The notes under the pieces were generated by a model that saw nothing but the letters and a program-made list of their open reading frames with translations, searched no databases and had not been told where the DNA came from. This document shows, one piece after another, positions 26,524-34,855 of a stretch of 64,000 nucleotides of DNA. The position numbers and the translations under genes were made by a program. Source of the stretch: Brachybacterium ginsengisoli (GTDB taxonomy: Bacteria > Actinomycetota > Actinomycetes > Actinomycetales > Dermabacteraceae). The stretch lies in assembly GCF_002407065.1 (NCBI RefSeq), contig NZ_CP023564.1, positions 3,844,001-3,908,000 of the forward strand, in the 5' to 3' direction. How positions within the stretch are numbered: position 1 is the stretch's first letter; each line of letters opens with the position of its first letter.

Positions 26524-27948
26524 TCAGCCGCGCCCGGCGGAGCCCCCGTCGGCGTCAGCGGAGACCACCGGGTCAGCCGACCCACCAGCGGAGACGCCTC
26601 GCGGCGGCAGCACCATCCCGAGCACGAACGCGAGCACCAGGACCCCCGCGCACACGATCGCGGCGACTCCGCCGCCCACCATCATCGGGAAGTTCAGCAG
26701 CGAGATGCCCAGCACCAGCAGCAGTCCCGCACCGCCCAGCGCCGTCGCCGCGAGCACTCCGCGACCGGCCGCGCCGCCGCCCGGGCGCAGGCCGAAGCGC
26801 ACCACGGCGAGCGAGGTCAGCGCCATCATCAGGATCACGCCCACGGCGCCGAGGCCCGAGTACCAGGTGTAGATCTCCACCACGGGGTCCAGCTGCGCGA
26901 GCCCCGAGGCGAGCACGATCGCGGCGGTCAGCGCCGTCACCCATCGGGAGGCGCGCGAGGGGGCCCGGTGCCGCGGGTGGGCCTCGCCGAGCGCGCTGGG
27001 CAGCACGCCCCGCCGACCCAGGGTGAACAGGTACCGGGTGACGATGGTGTGGAAGCCCAGCATGCAGGCGAACATGCTGGTCACCACGAGGACCTGGGTC
27101 ACGTCCCGCATGATCGGGCCGACGGTCTCCCCGGCGAGCGCCACGATCACGCCGTCGGGGTTCTGCTCGGAGGCGGCGAGCGCGCTCCCAGCGCCGAGGC
27201 CGGAGATCACCAGCCATGAGGAGACGGTGTACAGCACGCCGATCAGCAGCACCGCGATGTACGTGGCCCGCGGGATCGTGCGCAGCGGGTCCTTCGCCTC
27301 GTGCCGGAACACGGCCGTGGCCTCGAAGCCGAAGAAGCCCAGAAAGGCGAACAGGAGCCCCAGGCCGGGGGCGCCGGAGAGCGCCTCGACGGGGCTGAAG
27401 GGCTGCGCCGTGAGCTCACGACCGGAGGCGAGCACGCCCACGTCGATGACCACCACGGCGAGGATCTCGAGCACCAGCACGGCCCCGAGCACCTTCGCGG
27501 AGAGGTCGATCGAGCGGTGGCCGAGCAGGCCCACCACGGCGATCATCACGCCCGAGATCAGCCACCAGGGCAGCTCGATGCCGGTCCACAGCGCGAGCAG
27601 GTTCCCGGCCTGCACCCCGAGGTAGCAGGTCATCGACACGGTGAGCAGCACGTAGCTGAGCAGGGCGACCGCGGCGGTGCCGAGCCCGGCGCGGCGGCCC
27701 AGGCCGCGGTCGACGTAGGCGTAGAACGCGCCGGCGTCCGGGACGTGCGGGGTCATCCAGGTGTAGCCCACCGAGAACAGCAGCAGGATCAGCGTGGCGC
27801 CGAGGATCATCAGCGGGGCGCCCACGTTCCCGGACTCCAGCAGGATCAGCGGGAAGTTCGCCACCACCACGGTGATGGGTGCCGCCGCGGCCACCACCAT
27901 CAGCACGATGCCCGCCACCCCCAGCGAGCGTGTCAGATCCGTGGTCAT
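26524..27948 (-). CDS. APC-family amino acid/amine permease
   Basis: 474 residues, twelve predicted membrane segments. The N-terminus TRSLGVAGIVLMVVAAAAPITVV and the FAFLGFFGFEATAVFRHEAKDPLRTIPRA segment are typical of the APC superfamily amino acid transporters; the Glu in FGFEA is conserved. It probably imports an amino acid or amine by cation exchange. The C-terminal tail is hydrophilic. It stands alone upstream of the MFS gene on the same strand; the 82-base gap between them carries the MFS promoter and SoxR box. Confidence 0.85.
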   Translation of the reverse strand: MTTDLTRSLGVAGIVLMVVAAAAPITVVVANFPLILLESGNVGAPLMILGATLILLLFSVGYTWMTPHVPDAGAFYAYVDRGLGRRAGLGTAAVALLSYVLLTVSMTCYLGVQAGNLLALWTGIELPWWLISGVMIAVVGLLGHRSIDLSAKVLGAVLVLEILAVVVIDVGVLASGRELTAQPFSPVEALSGAPGLGLLFAFLGFFGFEATAVFRHEAKDPLRTIPRATYIAVLLIGVLYTVSSWLVISGLGAGSALAASEQNPDGVIVALAGETVGPIMRDVTQVLVVTSMFACMLGFHTIVTRYLFTLGRRGVLPSALGEAHPRHRAPSRASRWVTALTAAIVLASGLAQLDPVVEIYTWYSGLGAVGVILMMALTSLAVVRFGLRPGGGAAGRGVLAATALGGAGLLLVLGISLLNFPMMVGGGVAAIVCAGVLVLAFVLGMVLPPRGVSAGGSADPVVSADADGGSAGRG

Positions 27949-28099
27949 GCCGGCGCCTCCTCCTGGGACGGCACCCGCGCGCCGCCCGCTCCGCTCCCGC
28001 CCGGTGGCGGGGATCAGCGCTCCACGGTAGGGGTCATGGCCCCTTCCGCGCCGAGCTGTCCAGGGCGGAGACGCTGGTCAGGGCGTGGATCCTCTCCGG

Positions 28100-28738
28100 T
28101 CAGCGGATCAGCCGGCGCTCCCGGGCCACGCGCAGCGCCGCGGTGCGGCTGTCCACGCCGAGCTTGTCGTAGAGGTGCACGAGGTGGGTCTTGACCGTGG
28201 ACTCGGAGATGAACAGGCGCCGGGCCACCTCGCGGTTGGTGGCGCCGCTGGCGAGGGCCTCGAGGATCTCCGCCTCCCGCGGGGACAGCGCCGTGCCGGG
28301 GCTGGTCATGCGGGCCACCAGACGCTGCTGCACCTCCGGGGAGAGCACGCTGCGGCCCGCCGCGGCCTCCTGCACCGCGGCGATCAGCGCCTCCGTCGGG
28401 GAGTCCTTCAGCACGTAGCCGGTGGCGCCGGCCTCGAGCGCGCCGACGATGTCCGCCTCGGCGTCGAAGGTGGTCACGGCGAGGACCTGCACCCCGGGGT
28501 GCTCGGCGCGCAGGCGCCGGGTGGTCTCGATACCGTCGAGGTCGTCGCCGAGGTTGAGGTCCATGAGCACCAGGTCCGGGACGCCGTCGCCCGCGGCGAG
28601 CCGGTCGAGGGCGGCGAGGGCGTTCTCGCCGGAGTCCACCTCGGCGAGCACCTCCACGCGGTCGTCGGTTTCCAGCAGCGCGCGCAGCCCGGCGCGCACC
28701 ACGGGGTGGTCGTCCACCATCATCACGCGGATGCTCAT
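28100..28738 (-). CDS. NarL/LuxR-type response regulator
   Basis: 212 residues. Receiver domain at 1-120 with acidic pair DD in MMVDDHP, phosphoacceptor Asp in LVLMDLNLG, Thr in AVTTFDA and Lys in VLKDSPT. The LuxR HTH (TALSPREAEILEALASGATNREVARRLFISESTVKTHL) is at about 145-205. Translationally coupled to the histidine kinase gene (ATGA overlap). It likely controls the divergent ABC transporter genes at 30138-31966, a common arrangement for antimicrobial-peptide or lipid-stress efflux. Confidence 0.93.
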   Translation of the reverse strand: MSIRVMMVDDHPVVRAGLRALLETDDRVEVLAEVDSGENALAALDRLAAGDGVPDLVLMDLNLGDDLDGIETTRRLRAEHPGVQVLAVTTFDAEADIVGALEAGATGYVLKDSPTEALIAAVQEAAAGRSVLSPEVQQRLVARMTSPGTALSPREAEILEALASGATNREVARRLFISESTVKTHLVHLYDKLGVDSRTAALRVARERRLIR

Positions 28739-30006
28739 GCGTCCTCCGAGGTCAGGGGGTTCCGGGCGGCGTCTTCGCCGGTCACGAGGGGAAGGGTCAG
28801 GGCGACGGTGGTGCCCTCGCCGGGGCGGGAGTCGATGGCCACCGTGCCGCCGGCGCGCGCGATCCGGGAGCGCAGCAGGGCCAGCCCGTCACCGCCGCTG
28901 CGGCCGGGGCGCACCGCGGCGGGGTCGAAGCCGGTCCCGTCGTCGACCACGTCGAGGGTGACCCGGTCGGGCCACCAGGCGAGGGTGAGCACGCAGCGCT
29001 CCGCCTCGGCGTGCTGCACCACGTTGGCGAGCAGGGACTGCGCGGCCCGCTGCATCGTCTCGACGAGCTCCGGCGCCGGCCGCTGCGCCTCCCCGTCGGT
29101 GCGCAGCTCGAAGCGGGTGGGGGCACCGAGCCCGTCGGCGCGCTCGACGACGATGCGCAGCACCTCCTCGAGGCCGTCCTGCGGGGCACGGGAGGCGAGG
29201 TCGCGCACGAGGCCGCGGGCGTCGGCGAGGTTGGCGCGGGCGGTGTCCTCGATGCGGGAGAAGTCGCCCTGCGCCTCCGGGTGCGCTGCGGCGGCGGAGC
29301 GGCTCATCAGCACGATCGAGTTCAGGCCCTGGGCGAGGGTGTCGTGGAGGTCCTGGGCCAGGCGCTGGCGCTCCTCGGCCACGCCCTTGCGCCGCTCGGC
29401 GGCGGCGAGGTCGGCCTGGGTGGCGCGCAGGCGGGCCACCAGGCGGCGGTTCCGCTCGGACTCCTCCAGCAGCCGACGCCACACCGTGTGCGCGACCAGG
29501 GAGAACACGGCGCCGACGAGCGGCCCGAGCACCTCCCCGATGCCGAGGGTGTCCTGGGCGCCGACGGCGAGCGGAGCGAGCACCGCCCACAGCGCCACCG
29601 CGAGCAGGACGAGCGGGCCGGCCAGAGCGCCCAGCGAGAACAGGACCAGGAAGAACAGCGGGAAGGCGAGCCACACGAAGGCGGAGGAGATCAGCGTCGC
29701 CGCGACCCAGGCGGCGAGCAGCGCGATCACCCATCCGCGCGAGGGCAGCAGCAGGTCGGTGGTCCCCACGGCCGCGGGGTCCCGTCGGCGGCGGGCGAGG
29801 GCGGTGCCGGTCCCGTAGATCGCCGCGACCAGGGCGGCGAGGCCGAGCGCGAGCGGCAGCGGCACCTGCTCCACCGTGTGGGCCCGCAGCGCGCCGAGGC
29901 TCAGCAGCACCGCGAAGGCCAGGTGCATCGCCCCGCGCAGGATGGTGGCGAGGGTCGCGGGGGCGGCGGAGTCCCGGGGATCGACGGCGGCAGGATCGGA
30001 GCTCAC
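28735..30006 (-). CDS. NarL-type sensor histidine kinase
   Basis: 423 residues. About five to six membrane helices at 25-165 form a sensor without a large extracellular loop. HisKA_3 phosphorylation site in RQRLAQDLHDTLAQGLNSIV, then HATPase with DVVDDGTGFDP and GGDGLALLRSRI. The GTG start at 30006 has TAGAGT six bases upstream, suggesting a leaderless transcript; no Shine-Dalgarno is evident. The signal is probably sensed in the membrane. It acts with the response regulator that follows. Confidence 0.92.
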   Translation of the reverse strand: MSSDPAAVDPRDSAAPATLATILRGAMHLAFAVLLSLGALRAHTVEQVPLPLALGLAALVAAIYGTGTALARRRRDPAAVGTTDLLLPSRGWVIALLAAWVAATLISSAFVWLAFPLFFLVLFSLGALAGPLVLLAVALWAVLAPLAVGAQDTLGIGEVLGPLVGAVFSLVAHTVWRRLLEESERNRRLVARLRATQADLAAAERRKGVAEERQRLAQDLHDTLAQGLNSIVLMSRSAAAAHPEAQGDFSRIEDTARANLADARGLVRDLASRAPQDGLEEVLRIVVERADGLGAPTRFELRTDGEAQRPAPELVETMQRAAQSLLANVVQHAEAERCVLTLAWWPDRVTLDVVDDGTGFDPAAVRPGRSGGDGLALLRSRIARAGGTVAIDSRPGEGTTVALTLPLVTGEDAARNPLTSEDA

Positions 30007-30137
30007 CCGGCCACTCTAGGTGCGTCGGCGCGGCGGCGGCATCGTCCGAAAGGTCCATCGCGGACCGGTCCGTCCGGTGCCCGGGGCGGTCCTCCGGGGC
30101 CGATGTGCCCGGGCGGGATCCGCGAGGGAATGGAGCC

Positions 30138-31214
30138 ATGTTCGTAGCACTCAGAGACATCCTCCACGCCAAGGGGCGCTTCACGCTGATGATCGGCGTG
30201 ATCGCCCTGCTCACCCTGCTGCTGGTGCTCCTCACCGGGCTCACCCGCGGCCTCGCCCACCAGAACATCTCCGCGATCGAGTCGCTGCCGGCCGACGCGG
30301 TCGTGCTCACCCCCACCCTCGGGGACGAGATCTCCTGGAGCGACTCCCAGGTCTCGGCCGACCAGGCCGCGACCTGGCAGGACGCCCCCGGGCTCGACAC
30401 CGAGCCGCTCTCCGTCGGCCAGATGCGTCTGGAGGCCGACGGCGCCGTGACCTCCCTGGCCCTGTTCGGCATCACGCGCGACGGCCAGGTCGCCGCCGGC
30501 CTTCCGAAGGCCCCGGCCGAGGGCGAGGCGCTGCTCCCCGAGGACATCGCCGCCGATCTCGGCGTCACCACCGGGGACACCGTCACCGTCAACGGCCAGG
30601 ACCTCACGGTCGCCGGGACCGTGCCCACCCAGTGGTACTCGCACTCCCCCGTCGGCTACGTGCACGTGGACACCTTCCGCGCGCTCGCCCACCAGGCGGA
30701 GGACACCGCGGGCTCCGCGCTGCTGGTGCGGGAGGACGGCGCCGCGGACGATGCGCTCGAGGCGGCCGCCGAGAAGTCCGGCACCCGCGCCGTGAGCGTG
30801 TCCGAGTCGCTGAAGGCACTGCCCTCCTACTCCTCGGAGAACGGCTCGCTCACCCTCATCCAGGGGTTCCTGTACGGGATCTCCGCGCTGGTCACCGTCG
30901 CGTTCCTGTCGGTGTGGACCATCCAGCGCACCCGCGACATCGCCGTGCTGCGCGCCCTCGGGGCCGGTGCCCGGTACGTCCTGCGGGACACCGTGGGCCA
31001 GGCCGCGATCCTGCTCGCCGTCGGAGCCGCCGTAGGCGGTCTGATCGGCGCAGGCGGTGGTGCCGCGCTGAGCACCGTCGCCCCGTTCGAGTCCTCCCCC
31101 GTCACCGTGCTGATCCCCGTCGCCGGGGTGCTGGTGATCGGGCTGCTGGGCTCCGTCCTCGCCACCCGGCGCGTCACCCGCGTCGATCCGCTGCTCGCCC
31201 TCGGAGGGAACTGA
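30138..31214 (+). CDS. ABC transporter permease, FtsX/MacB type
   Basis: 358 residues. One N-terminal helix (ALLTLLLVLLTGLTRG), an extracellular MacB-type domain of about 200 residues, then three C-terminal helices starting near LIQGFLYGISALVTVAFLSVW. The RTRDIAVLRALGAGARYVLRD stretch is the coupling segment that contacts the ATPase. The start at 30138 has GGAG upstream. It forms a transporter with the ATPase gene five bases downstream, probably an efflux or mechanotransmission system regulated by the adjacent two-component pair. Confidence 0.9.
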   Translation: MFVALRDILHAKGRFTLMIGVIALLTLLLVLLTGLTRGLAHQNISAIESLPADAVVLTPTLGDEISWSDSQVSADQAATWQDAPGLDTEPLSVGQMRLEADGAVTSLALFGITRDGQVAAGLPKAPAEGEALLPEDIAADLGVTTGDTVTVNGQDLTVAGTVPTQWYSHSPVGYVHVDTFRALAHQAEDTAGSALLVREDGAADDALEAAAEKSGTRAVSVSESLKALPSYSSENGSLTLIQGFLYGISALVTVAFLSVWTIQRTRDIAVLRALGAGARYVLRDTVGQAAILLAVGAAVGGLIGAGGGAALSTVAPFESSPVTVLIPVAGVLVIGLLGSVLATRRVTRVDPLLALGGN

Positions 31215-31219
31215 CCACC

Positions 31220-31966
31220 ATGACCACCACCGCTGCCACCACCGACCGCACCGCCACCCCCATCGCCCGCCCCGCCCTCCAGCTCGAGGGCGTGAGCGTG
31301 ACCTACCCGGACGGCCGTCACGCCGACGGCACCCCCCGCACCACCACCGCCCTCGCGAAAGCCGATCTGGCGCTGGAGCGCGGCGAGTTCGCCGTGGTGC
31401 TGGGCCCCTCCGGCTCCGGCAAGTCCACCCTGCTCAGCGTCTCCGCGGGGCTGGTCGTCCCCGACACCGGCCGCGTGCTGATCGACGGCGTCGACCTGGC
31501 CGCGCTCGACGAGAAGCATCGCACCGAGGTGCGCCGCGACCGGATCGGCGTGGTGTTCCAGCAGCCCAACCTGCTGCCCGCGCTGACGGTGCGCGAGCAG
31601 CTCATGGTGGGAGCGCATCTGGCCGGGCTCCGCGGCCGACGCCTGCGGGCCACGGGCGCCCGGGCCGAGGAGCTGCTCGAGCGGGTCGGCATGGAGCGCT
31701 ACGCCTCCCGCCGCCCCCACGAGCTCTCCGGCGGTCAGCGCCAGCGGGTCAACATCGCCCGCGCCCTGTTCACCGACCCGGCGGTGCTGCTGGTGGACGA
31801 GCCCACCAGCGCCCTGGACCACGAGCGCTCCCGCACCATCGTGGACCTGCTGGTCGCGGTCACCCGGGAGCTGTCGGTCGCGACGGTGATGGTCACGCAC
31901 GACGAGGAGTTCGCCGAGGACGCCGACCGCGTGATCACCCTGCGCGACGGCCAGGTGCAGCCCTAA
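31220..31966 (+). CDS. ABC transporter ATPase, LolD/MacB type
   Basis: 248 residues. Walker A GPSGSGKST, Q-loop VVFQQPNLLPALT, signature LSGGQRQRVNIARAL, Walker B VLLVDEPTSAL and the switch His in VTHDEEFAEDADRV. It follows the permease gene by five bases. The N-terminal 25 residues rich in Thr and Ala are unusual and precede the domain proper at LQLEGVSVTYPDG. It powers the permease above. Confidence 0.93.
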   Translation: MTTTAATTDRTATPIARPALQLEGVSVTYPDGRHADGTPRTTTALAKADLALERGEFAVVLGPSGSGKSTLLSVSAGLVVPDTGRVLIDGVDLAALDEKHRTEVRRDRIGVVFQQPNLLPALTVREQLMVGAHLAGLRGRRLRATGARAEELLERVGMERYASRRPHELSGGQRQRVNIARALFTDPAVLLVDEPTSALDHERSRTIVDLLVAVTRELSVATVMVTHDEEFAEDADRVITLRDGQVQP

Positions 31967-32154
31967 GGGCGGTGACGGCGGTGTCGGCGGAGCGGCGGGG
32001 GCCGGTCGGTTCCGGCCGGGATCTGCCGAGCACCCCCTGTCGGCCGCTGTTCCCGGCAGGCGCACGCCGCTCGCCGAGGACGCGCCCGGGCACAGAGAAC
32101 GCCGCCGGCAGGCTGCGGGTCCGGGCCGCTGCCGCCGACGGCGTGCCGGTGACA

Positions 32155-32766
32155 CTAGCGCGCCGCGGGCTCCTCCGCGACCTGCCCGAGCAGAGCCGTC
32201 GTCGCCGCGGATCCCGCCAGCCCGCGCAGCAGTGGCAGGAGCTCGGCGGGGTCGACGATCGTGTGATCGGGGACCTCGTCAGGATGCTCCGGAGTGCGGG
32301 AGTAGCGAGGGGTCCAGGCCATGTGGACGCTGATCATGCCCATCCGGTTGGCGCCGGCGATGTCGCGGGCGAGGTTGTTGCCCACCATCACGCAGCGGGC
32401 GGCATCCTCCGGGTCGAGGTCGAGGGAGCCCATCGCCGCCTTGAACATCCTGGGGCTCGGCTTCCGATGACGGACGGCATCCGAGCAGGTCAGCGTCTCG
32501 AACAGGTCGAACACGCCGGAGGGCTCGAGGAGGTTCTCGAAGGAGCGCAGGCGGCCGTCGGCCACGAGCGCCACGCGATGGCCCGCGGCGACGAGGTCGC
32601 GGACCATCTGCTCCGCCCCCGGCGTGAGCTCCCCGCTGAGCACGATCCCGTCCTCATGGACCTCGGTCGACTCGTCGACGAGCGTGTCGCCGCAGTCCAG
32701 CAGCACGATCGGGAGGTCGGCGGGAGCAGCCGGTCGTGCCTGCGAGTCACGGCGGGGCTGGGGCAT
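32155..32766 (-). CDS. HAD-superfamily hydrolase
   Basis: 203 residues from ATG 32766. Motif I VLLDCGDTLVDE carries the nucleophile position; motif II is at ALVADGR, the Lys at RKPSPRMF, and motif IV at VMVGNNLARDI. The first Asp of the DxD motif appears as Asp in LDCGDT (Cys between), as in many HAD phosphatases of unknown substrate. Start choice is uncertain: ATG 32766 has AGGA eight bases upstream; GTG 32784 and ATG 32841 are in frame. A 44-base symmetric element lies upstream at 32871-32914. Confidence 0.72.
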   Translation of the reverse strand: MPQPRRDSQARPAAPADLPIVLLDCGDTLVDESTEVHEDGIVLSGELTPGAEQMVRDLVAAGHRVALVADGRLRSFENLLEPSGVFDLFETLTCSDAVRHRKPSPRMFKAAMGSLDLDPEDAARCVMVGNNLARDIAGANRMGMISVHMAWTPRYSRTPEHPDEVPDHTIVDPAELLPLLRGLAGSAATTALLGQVAEEPAAR

Positions 32767-32870
32767 CGGGTCGTCCTGGTTCACGCGGCTGTCCTCATCG
32801 ACGGAGCGGTACGGGGTCTGAGCACCATCCTGCCAGGGCATCCGCGCCCCGCCCTTGTCACGGACCGGCC

Positions 32871-32914
32871 TATAGCGACGCGAACTGGCTATATAGCCAC
32901 CTCACGTCGCAATA
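32871..32914. promoter_or_regulatory. Extended dyad-symmetric element
   Basis: The perfect palindrome GGCTATATAGCC (32887-32898) is flanked at equal distance by GCGACG (32875-32880) and CGTCGC (32905-32910), with further partial symmetry out to TAT/ATA. All share the centre at 32892.5. It lies between the sodA terminator and the HAD gene. A homodimeric or tetrameric DNA-binding protein could use it; no known site is recognised. Confidence 0.55.
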
Positions 32915-32941
32915 CGCCATCCCGCGACACCACCCGGACAG

Positions 32942-32986
32942 CCCTCCGGCCCGCACCCCCTGCATCAGGGGGCACGGGCCGGAGGG
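32942..32986 (-). terminator. sodA terminator
   Basis: CCCTCCGGCCCG (32942-32953) and CGGGCCGGAGGG (32975-32986) form a perfect 12-bp stem; the loop holds a nested CCCCCTGCATCAGGGGG hairpin. It lies 65 bases after the sodA stop. Confidence 0.8.
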
Positions 32987-32997
32987 GGCGGGATGCA

Positions 32998-33067
32998 GCC
33001 CGCCAGGATCAGCCCGCCAGGATCAGCCCGCGAAGATCAGACCATCAAGATCAGACCGACGGGATCA
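32998..33067. repeat. Five tandem 14-bp repeats over the sodA 3' end
   Basis: Five adjoining 14-base units, each ending in GATCA, start at 32998, 33012, 33026, 33040 and 33054. The first two are identical (GCCCGCCAGGATCA); the others diverge progressively into the sodA coding sequence, whose stop codon lies in unit 4. The array seems to have grown outward from the end of the gene. Confidence 0.85.
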
Positions 33068-33680
33068 CGAGGCCCGACCCGGTGGACCGCGCCGCCTCGA
33101 ACCGCGCCTGGACATCCGCCCAGTTCACGATGTCCCAGATCGCCTTCACGTAATCAGCCTTCACGTTCTGGTAATCCAGGTAGAACGCGTGCTCCCACAT
33201 GTCCAGCTGGAACAGCGGGATCGTCGCCACCGGCACACCGTTCTGCTGATCGTAGAAATGCTCGATCACCAGGTTCCCACCGATCGGCTCGTACGCCAGA
33301 ACAGCCCAGCCCGAACCCTGGATCCCCAGAGCCGCCGCCGTGAAATGCGCACGGAAACCATCGAAGGACCCGAAGAACTCATCGATCGCCGCCGCCAGCT
33401 CGCCGGTCGGCTTGTCGCCGCCCTCGGGCGAGAGGTTCTTCCAGAAGATCGAGTGGTTCGTGTGACCACCGAGGTTGAACGCCAGATCCTTCGAGAACTG
33501 GTTCACCGTCGCGAAATCATTGTTCTCACGCGCCGCGGCCAGCTTCTCCAGCGCCGTGTTCGCACCCTTCACATACGTCGCGTGGTGCTTGGAGTGGTGC
33601 AGCTCCATGATCTTCCCCGAGATCGAGGGATCCAGCGCGCCGTAGTCGTAATCGAGATCAGGAAGCGTGTACTCCGCCAT
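33051..33680 (-). CDS. sodA: Superoxide dismutase (Mn/Fe type)
   Basis: 209 residues, full length for the family. Metal ligands appear in order: His in [12 protein letters not shown] (first and second His regions), His in [15 protein letters not shown], Asp and His in [15 protein letters not shown]. It opens with [15 protein letters not shown]. It removes superoxide in the cytoplasm. The start at 33680 follows AAAGGACA. A perfect SoxR box lies 63 bases upstream, implying direct SoxR activation, unlike Escherichia coli where sodA is reached through SoxS. Confidence 0.97.
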   Translation of the reverse strand: MAEYTLPDLDYDYGALDPSISGKIMELHHSKHHATYVKGANTALEKLAAARENNDFATVNQFSKDLAFNLGGHTNHSIFWKNLSPEGGDKPTGELAAAIDEFFGSFDGFRAHFTAAALGIQGSGWAVLAYEPIGGNLVIEHFYDQQNGVPVATIPLFQLDMWEHAFYLDYQNVKADYVKAIWDIVNWADVQARFEAARSTGSGLVIPSV

Positions 33681-33742
33681 GGGATGTCCTTTCGTCGAAC
33701 GGTCCCGGCGGCCTCCGCCGGGTCGATGACTCGACCATAGGA

Positions 33743-33760
33743 CCTCAAGCACCCTTGAGG
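33743..33760. promoter_or_regulatory. SoxR box upstream of sodA
   Basis: CCTCAAG-CACC-CTTGAGG, perfect arms identical to the box before the MFS exporter gene. Confidence 0.9.
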
Positions 33761-33882
33761 TCAAGCCCTGCGTCATCCGGGATCACGAATCCGCCGACGC
33801 ACCGCGACGAACCCACCGGACCGCACACCACCGAGAGCCCCGGCACAGCACCCGACGCCCCCGCCCCGCGCGGGCCCACCGC

Positions 33883-34359
33883 TCAGAGCTCCCCCTCCTC
33901 CTCGGGGATCTCCGCCAGACGCCGGGGACCGGGACCGGCCTCGGCGAGGGCGTCGTCGGGGTTCAGCAGCGCGCAGGCCTTGAGCGACAGGCAGCCGCAG
34001 CCGATGCAGCCGGTGAGCTCGTACTCGAGGCGTTCGATCGCGCGACGCCGCTCCTCGAGCTTGGCCTTCCAGCGACGGGAGGCCTTCTGCCACTCGGCAT
34101 GGGTGGGGGTGCGGTCCATCGGCACGTCGCCGAAGGCATCCTTCACATCGGTGAGAGGTATGCCCAGGCGCTTGGCCACGGAGACCAGCGAGACGCGACG
34201 CAGCATGTGCCGCGCGTAGCGCCGCTGGTTGCCTCCGGTGCGCACCGACCCGATGAGCCCCAGCTCCTCGTAGTAGCGCAGCGCCGAGGCCGCGACGCCG
34301 GTGCGGGCGCTCATCCCCCCGATGGTGAGCAGCTCGTCGGGTTCATGCGGTGCGTTCAC
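33883..34359 (-). CDS. soxR: Redox-sensing activator SoxR
   Basis: 158 residues. MerR wHTH at about 10-75 (TIGGMSARTGVAASALRYYEELGLI), dimerisation helix, then the [2Fe-2S] cluster motif CIGCGCLSLKAC, four Cys spaced C-x2-C-x-C-x5-C as in SoxR. The GTG start at 34359 has AAGGAGGG upstream. SoxR is activated when redox-cycling compounds oxidise its cluster. A degenerate SoxR box lies 15 bases before the start, suggesting autoregulation shared with the divergent ferredoxin gene. Confidence 0.95.
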   Translation of the reverse strand: MNAPHEPDELLTIGGMSARTGVAASALRYYEELGLIGSVRTGGNQRRYARHMLRRVSLVSVAKRLGIPLTDVKDAFGDVPMDRTPTHAEWQKASRRWKAKLEERRRAIERLEYELTGCIGCGCLSLKACALLNPDDALAEAGPGPRRLAEIPEEEGEL

Positions 34360-34373
34360 GACACCCTCCTTGA

Positions 34374-34391
34374 CCTCAAGTGCGGTTGAGA
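34374..34391. promoter_or_regulatory. Degenerate SoxR box between soxR and ferredoxin gene
   Basis: CCTCAAG-TGCG-GTTGAGA: the left arm is perfect, the right arm has two changes from CTTGAGG. It lies in the 69-base divergent gap between soxR and fdxA. Confidence 0.7.
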
Positions 34392-34428
34392 TCCTACGCT
34401 CGTCGGAGCCAGCCAGGAAGGACTCCCC

Positions 34429-34758
34429 GTGACCTATGTGATCGCCCTGCCGTGCGTGGACGTCAAGGACCGCGCCTGCGTCGACGAATGCCCCGTCGAC
34501 TGCATCTACGAGGGCAGTCGGATGCTCTACATCCAGCCCGACGAGTGCGTGGACTGCGGGGCCTGCGAACCCGTCTGCCCGGTCGAGGCGATCTTCTACG
34601 AGGACGACACCCCGGACGAGTGGGCCGAGTACTACACGGCGAACGTCGGCTTCTTCGACGAGCTCGGAGCGCCCGGCGGCGCGGCCAAGATGGGCGTGAT
34701 CGACAAGGACCACCCGATCATCGAGGCCCTGCCGATCCAGCCGAACCCGCTGGACTGA
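34429..34758 (+). CDS. fdxA: 7Fe-type ferredoxin
   Basis: 109 residues. Cys pattern [17 protein letters not shown] and [15 protein letters not shown] fits a [3Fe-4S]/[4Fe-4S] ferredoxin of the actinobacterial FdxA type, with the C-terminal extension ([17 protein letters not shown]) typical of it. It is an acidic electron carrier. A GTG start at 34429 follows AGGAAGGA. Placed divergently from soxR with a SoxR-like box between, it could reduce the SoxR cluster or supply electrons to stress enzymes; that role is inferred. Confidence 0.92.
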   Translation: MTYVIALPCVDVKDRACVDECPVDCIYEGSRMLYIQPDECVDCGACEPVCPVEAIFYEDDTPDEWAEYYTANVGFFDELGAPGGAAKMGVIDKDHPIIEALPIQPNPLD

Positions 34759-34791
34759 GCCCCGCACGCAGTCTCCCCTCCTCACATCGAT

Positions 34792-34816
34792 GTCAGGGGC
34801 ACGACACACCCCTGAC
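34792..34816. promoter_or_regulatory. Inverted repeat between ferredoxin and MerR genes
   Basis: GTCAGGGG and CCCCTGAC are perfect eight-base arms around nine bases. It may terminate the ferredoxin transcript or be an operator for the MerR-type regulator whose start is 40 bases downstream; CAGGGG recurs at 34829. Confidence 0.4.
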
Positions 34817-34855
34817 CTGCACGCTCATCAGGGGCCGGAGCCGTAGAGTTCCCCC

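Noticed and set aside
32871..32914. dif recombination site
   Set aside because: The symmetric TATATA core is reminiscent, but dif lies at the terminus, whereas this region is origin-proximal, and the arms do not match what I know of XerCD sites.
32998..33067. CRISPR-like array
   Set aside because: Units are contiguous 14-mers without spacers and overlap a coding sequence; no cas genes are present.
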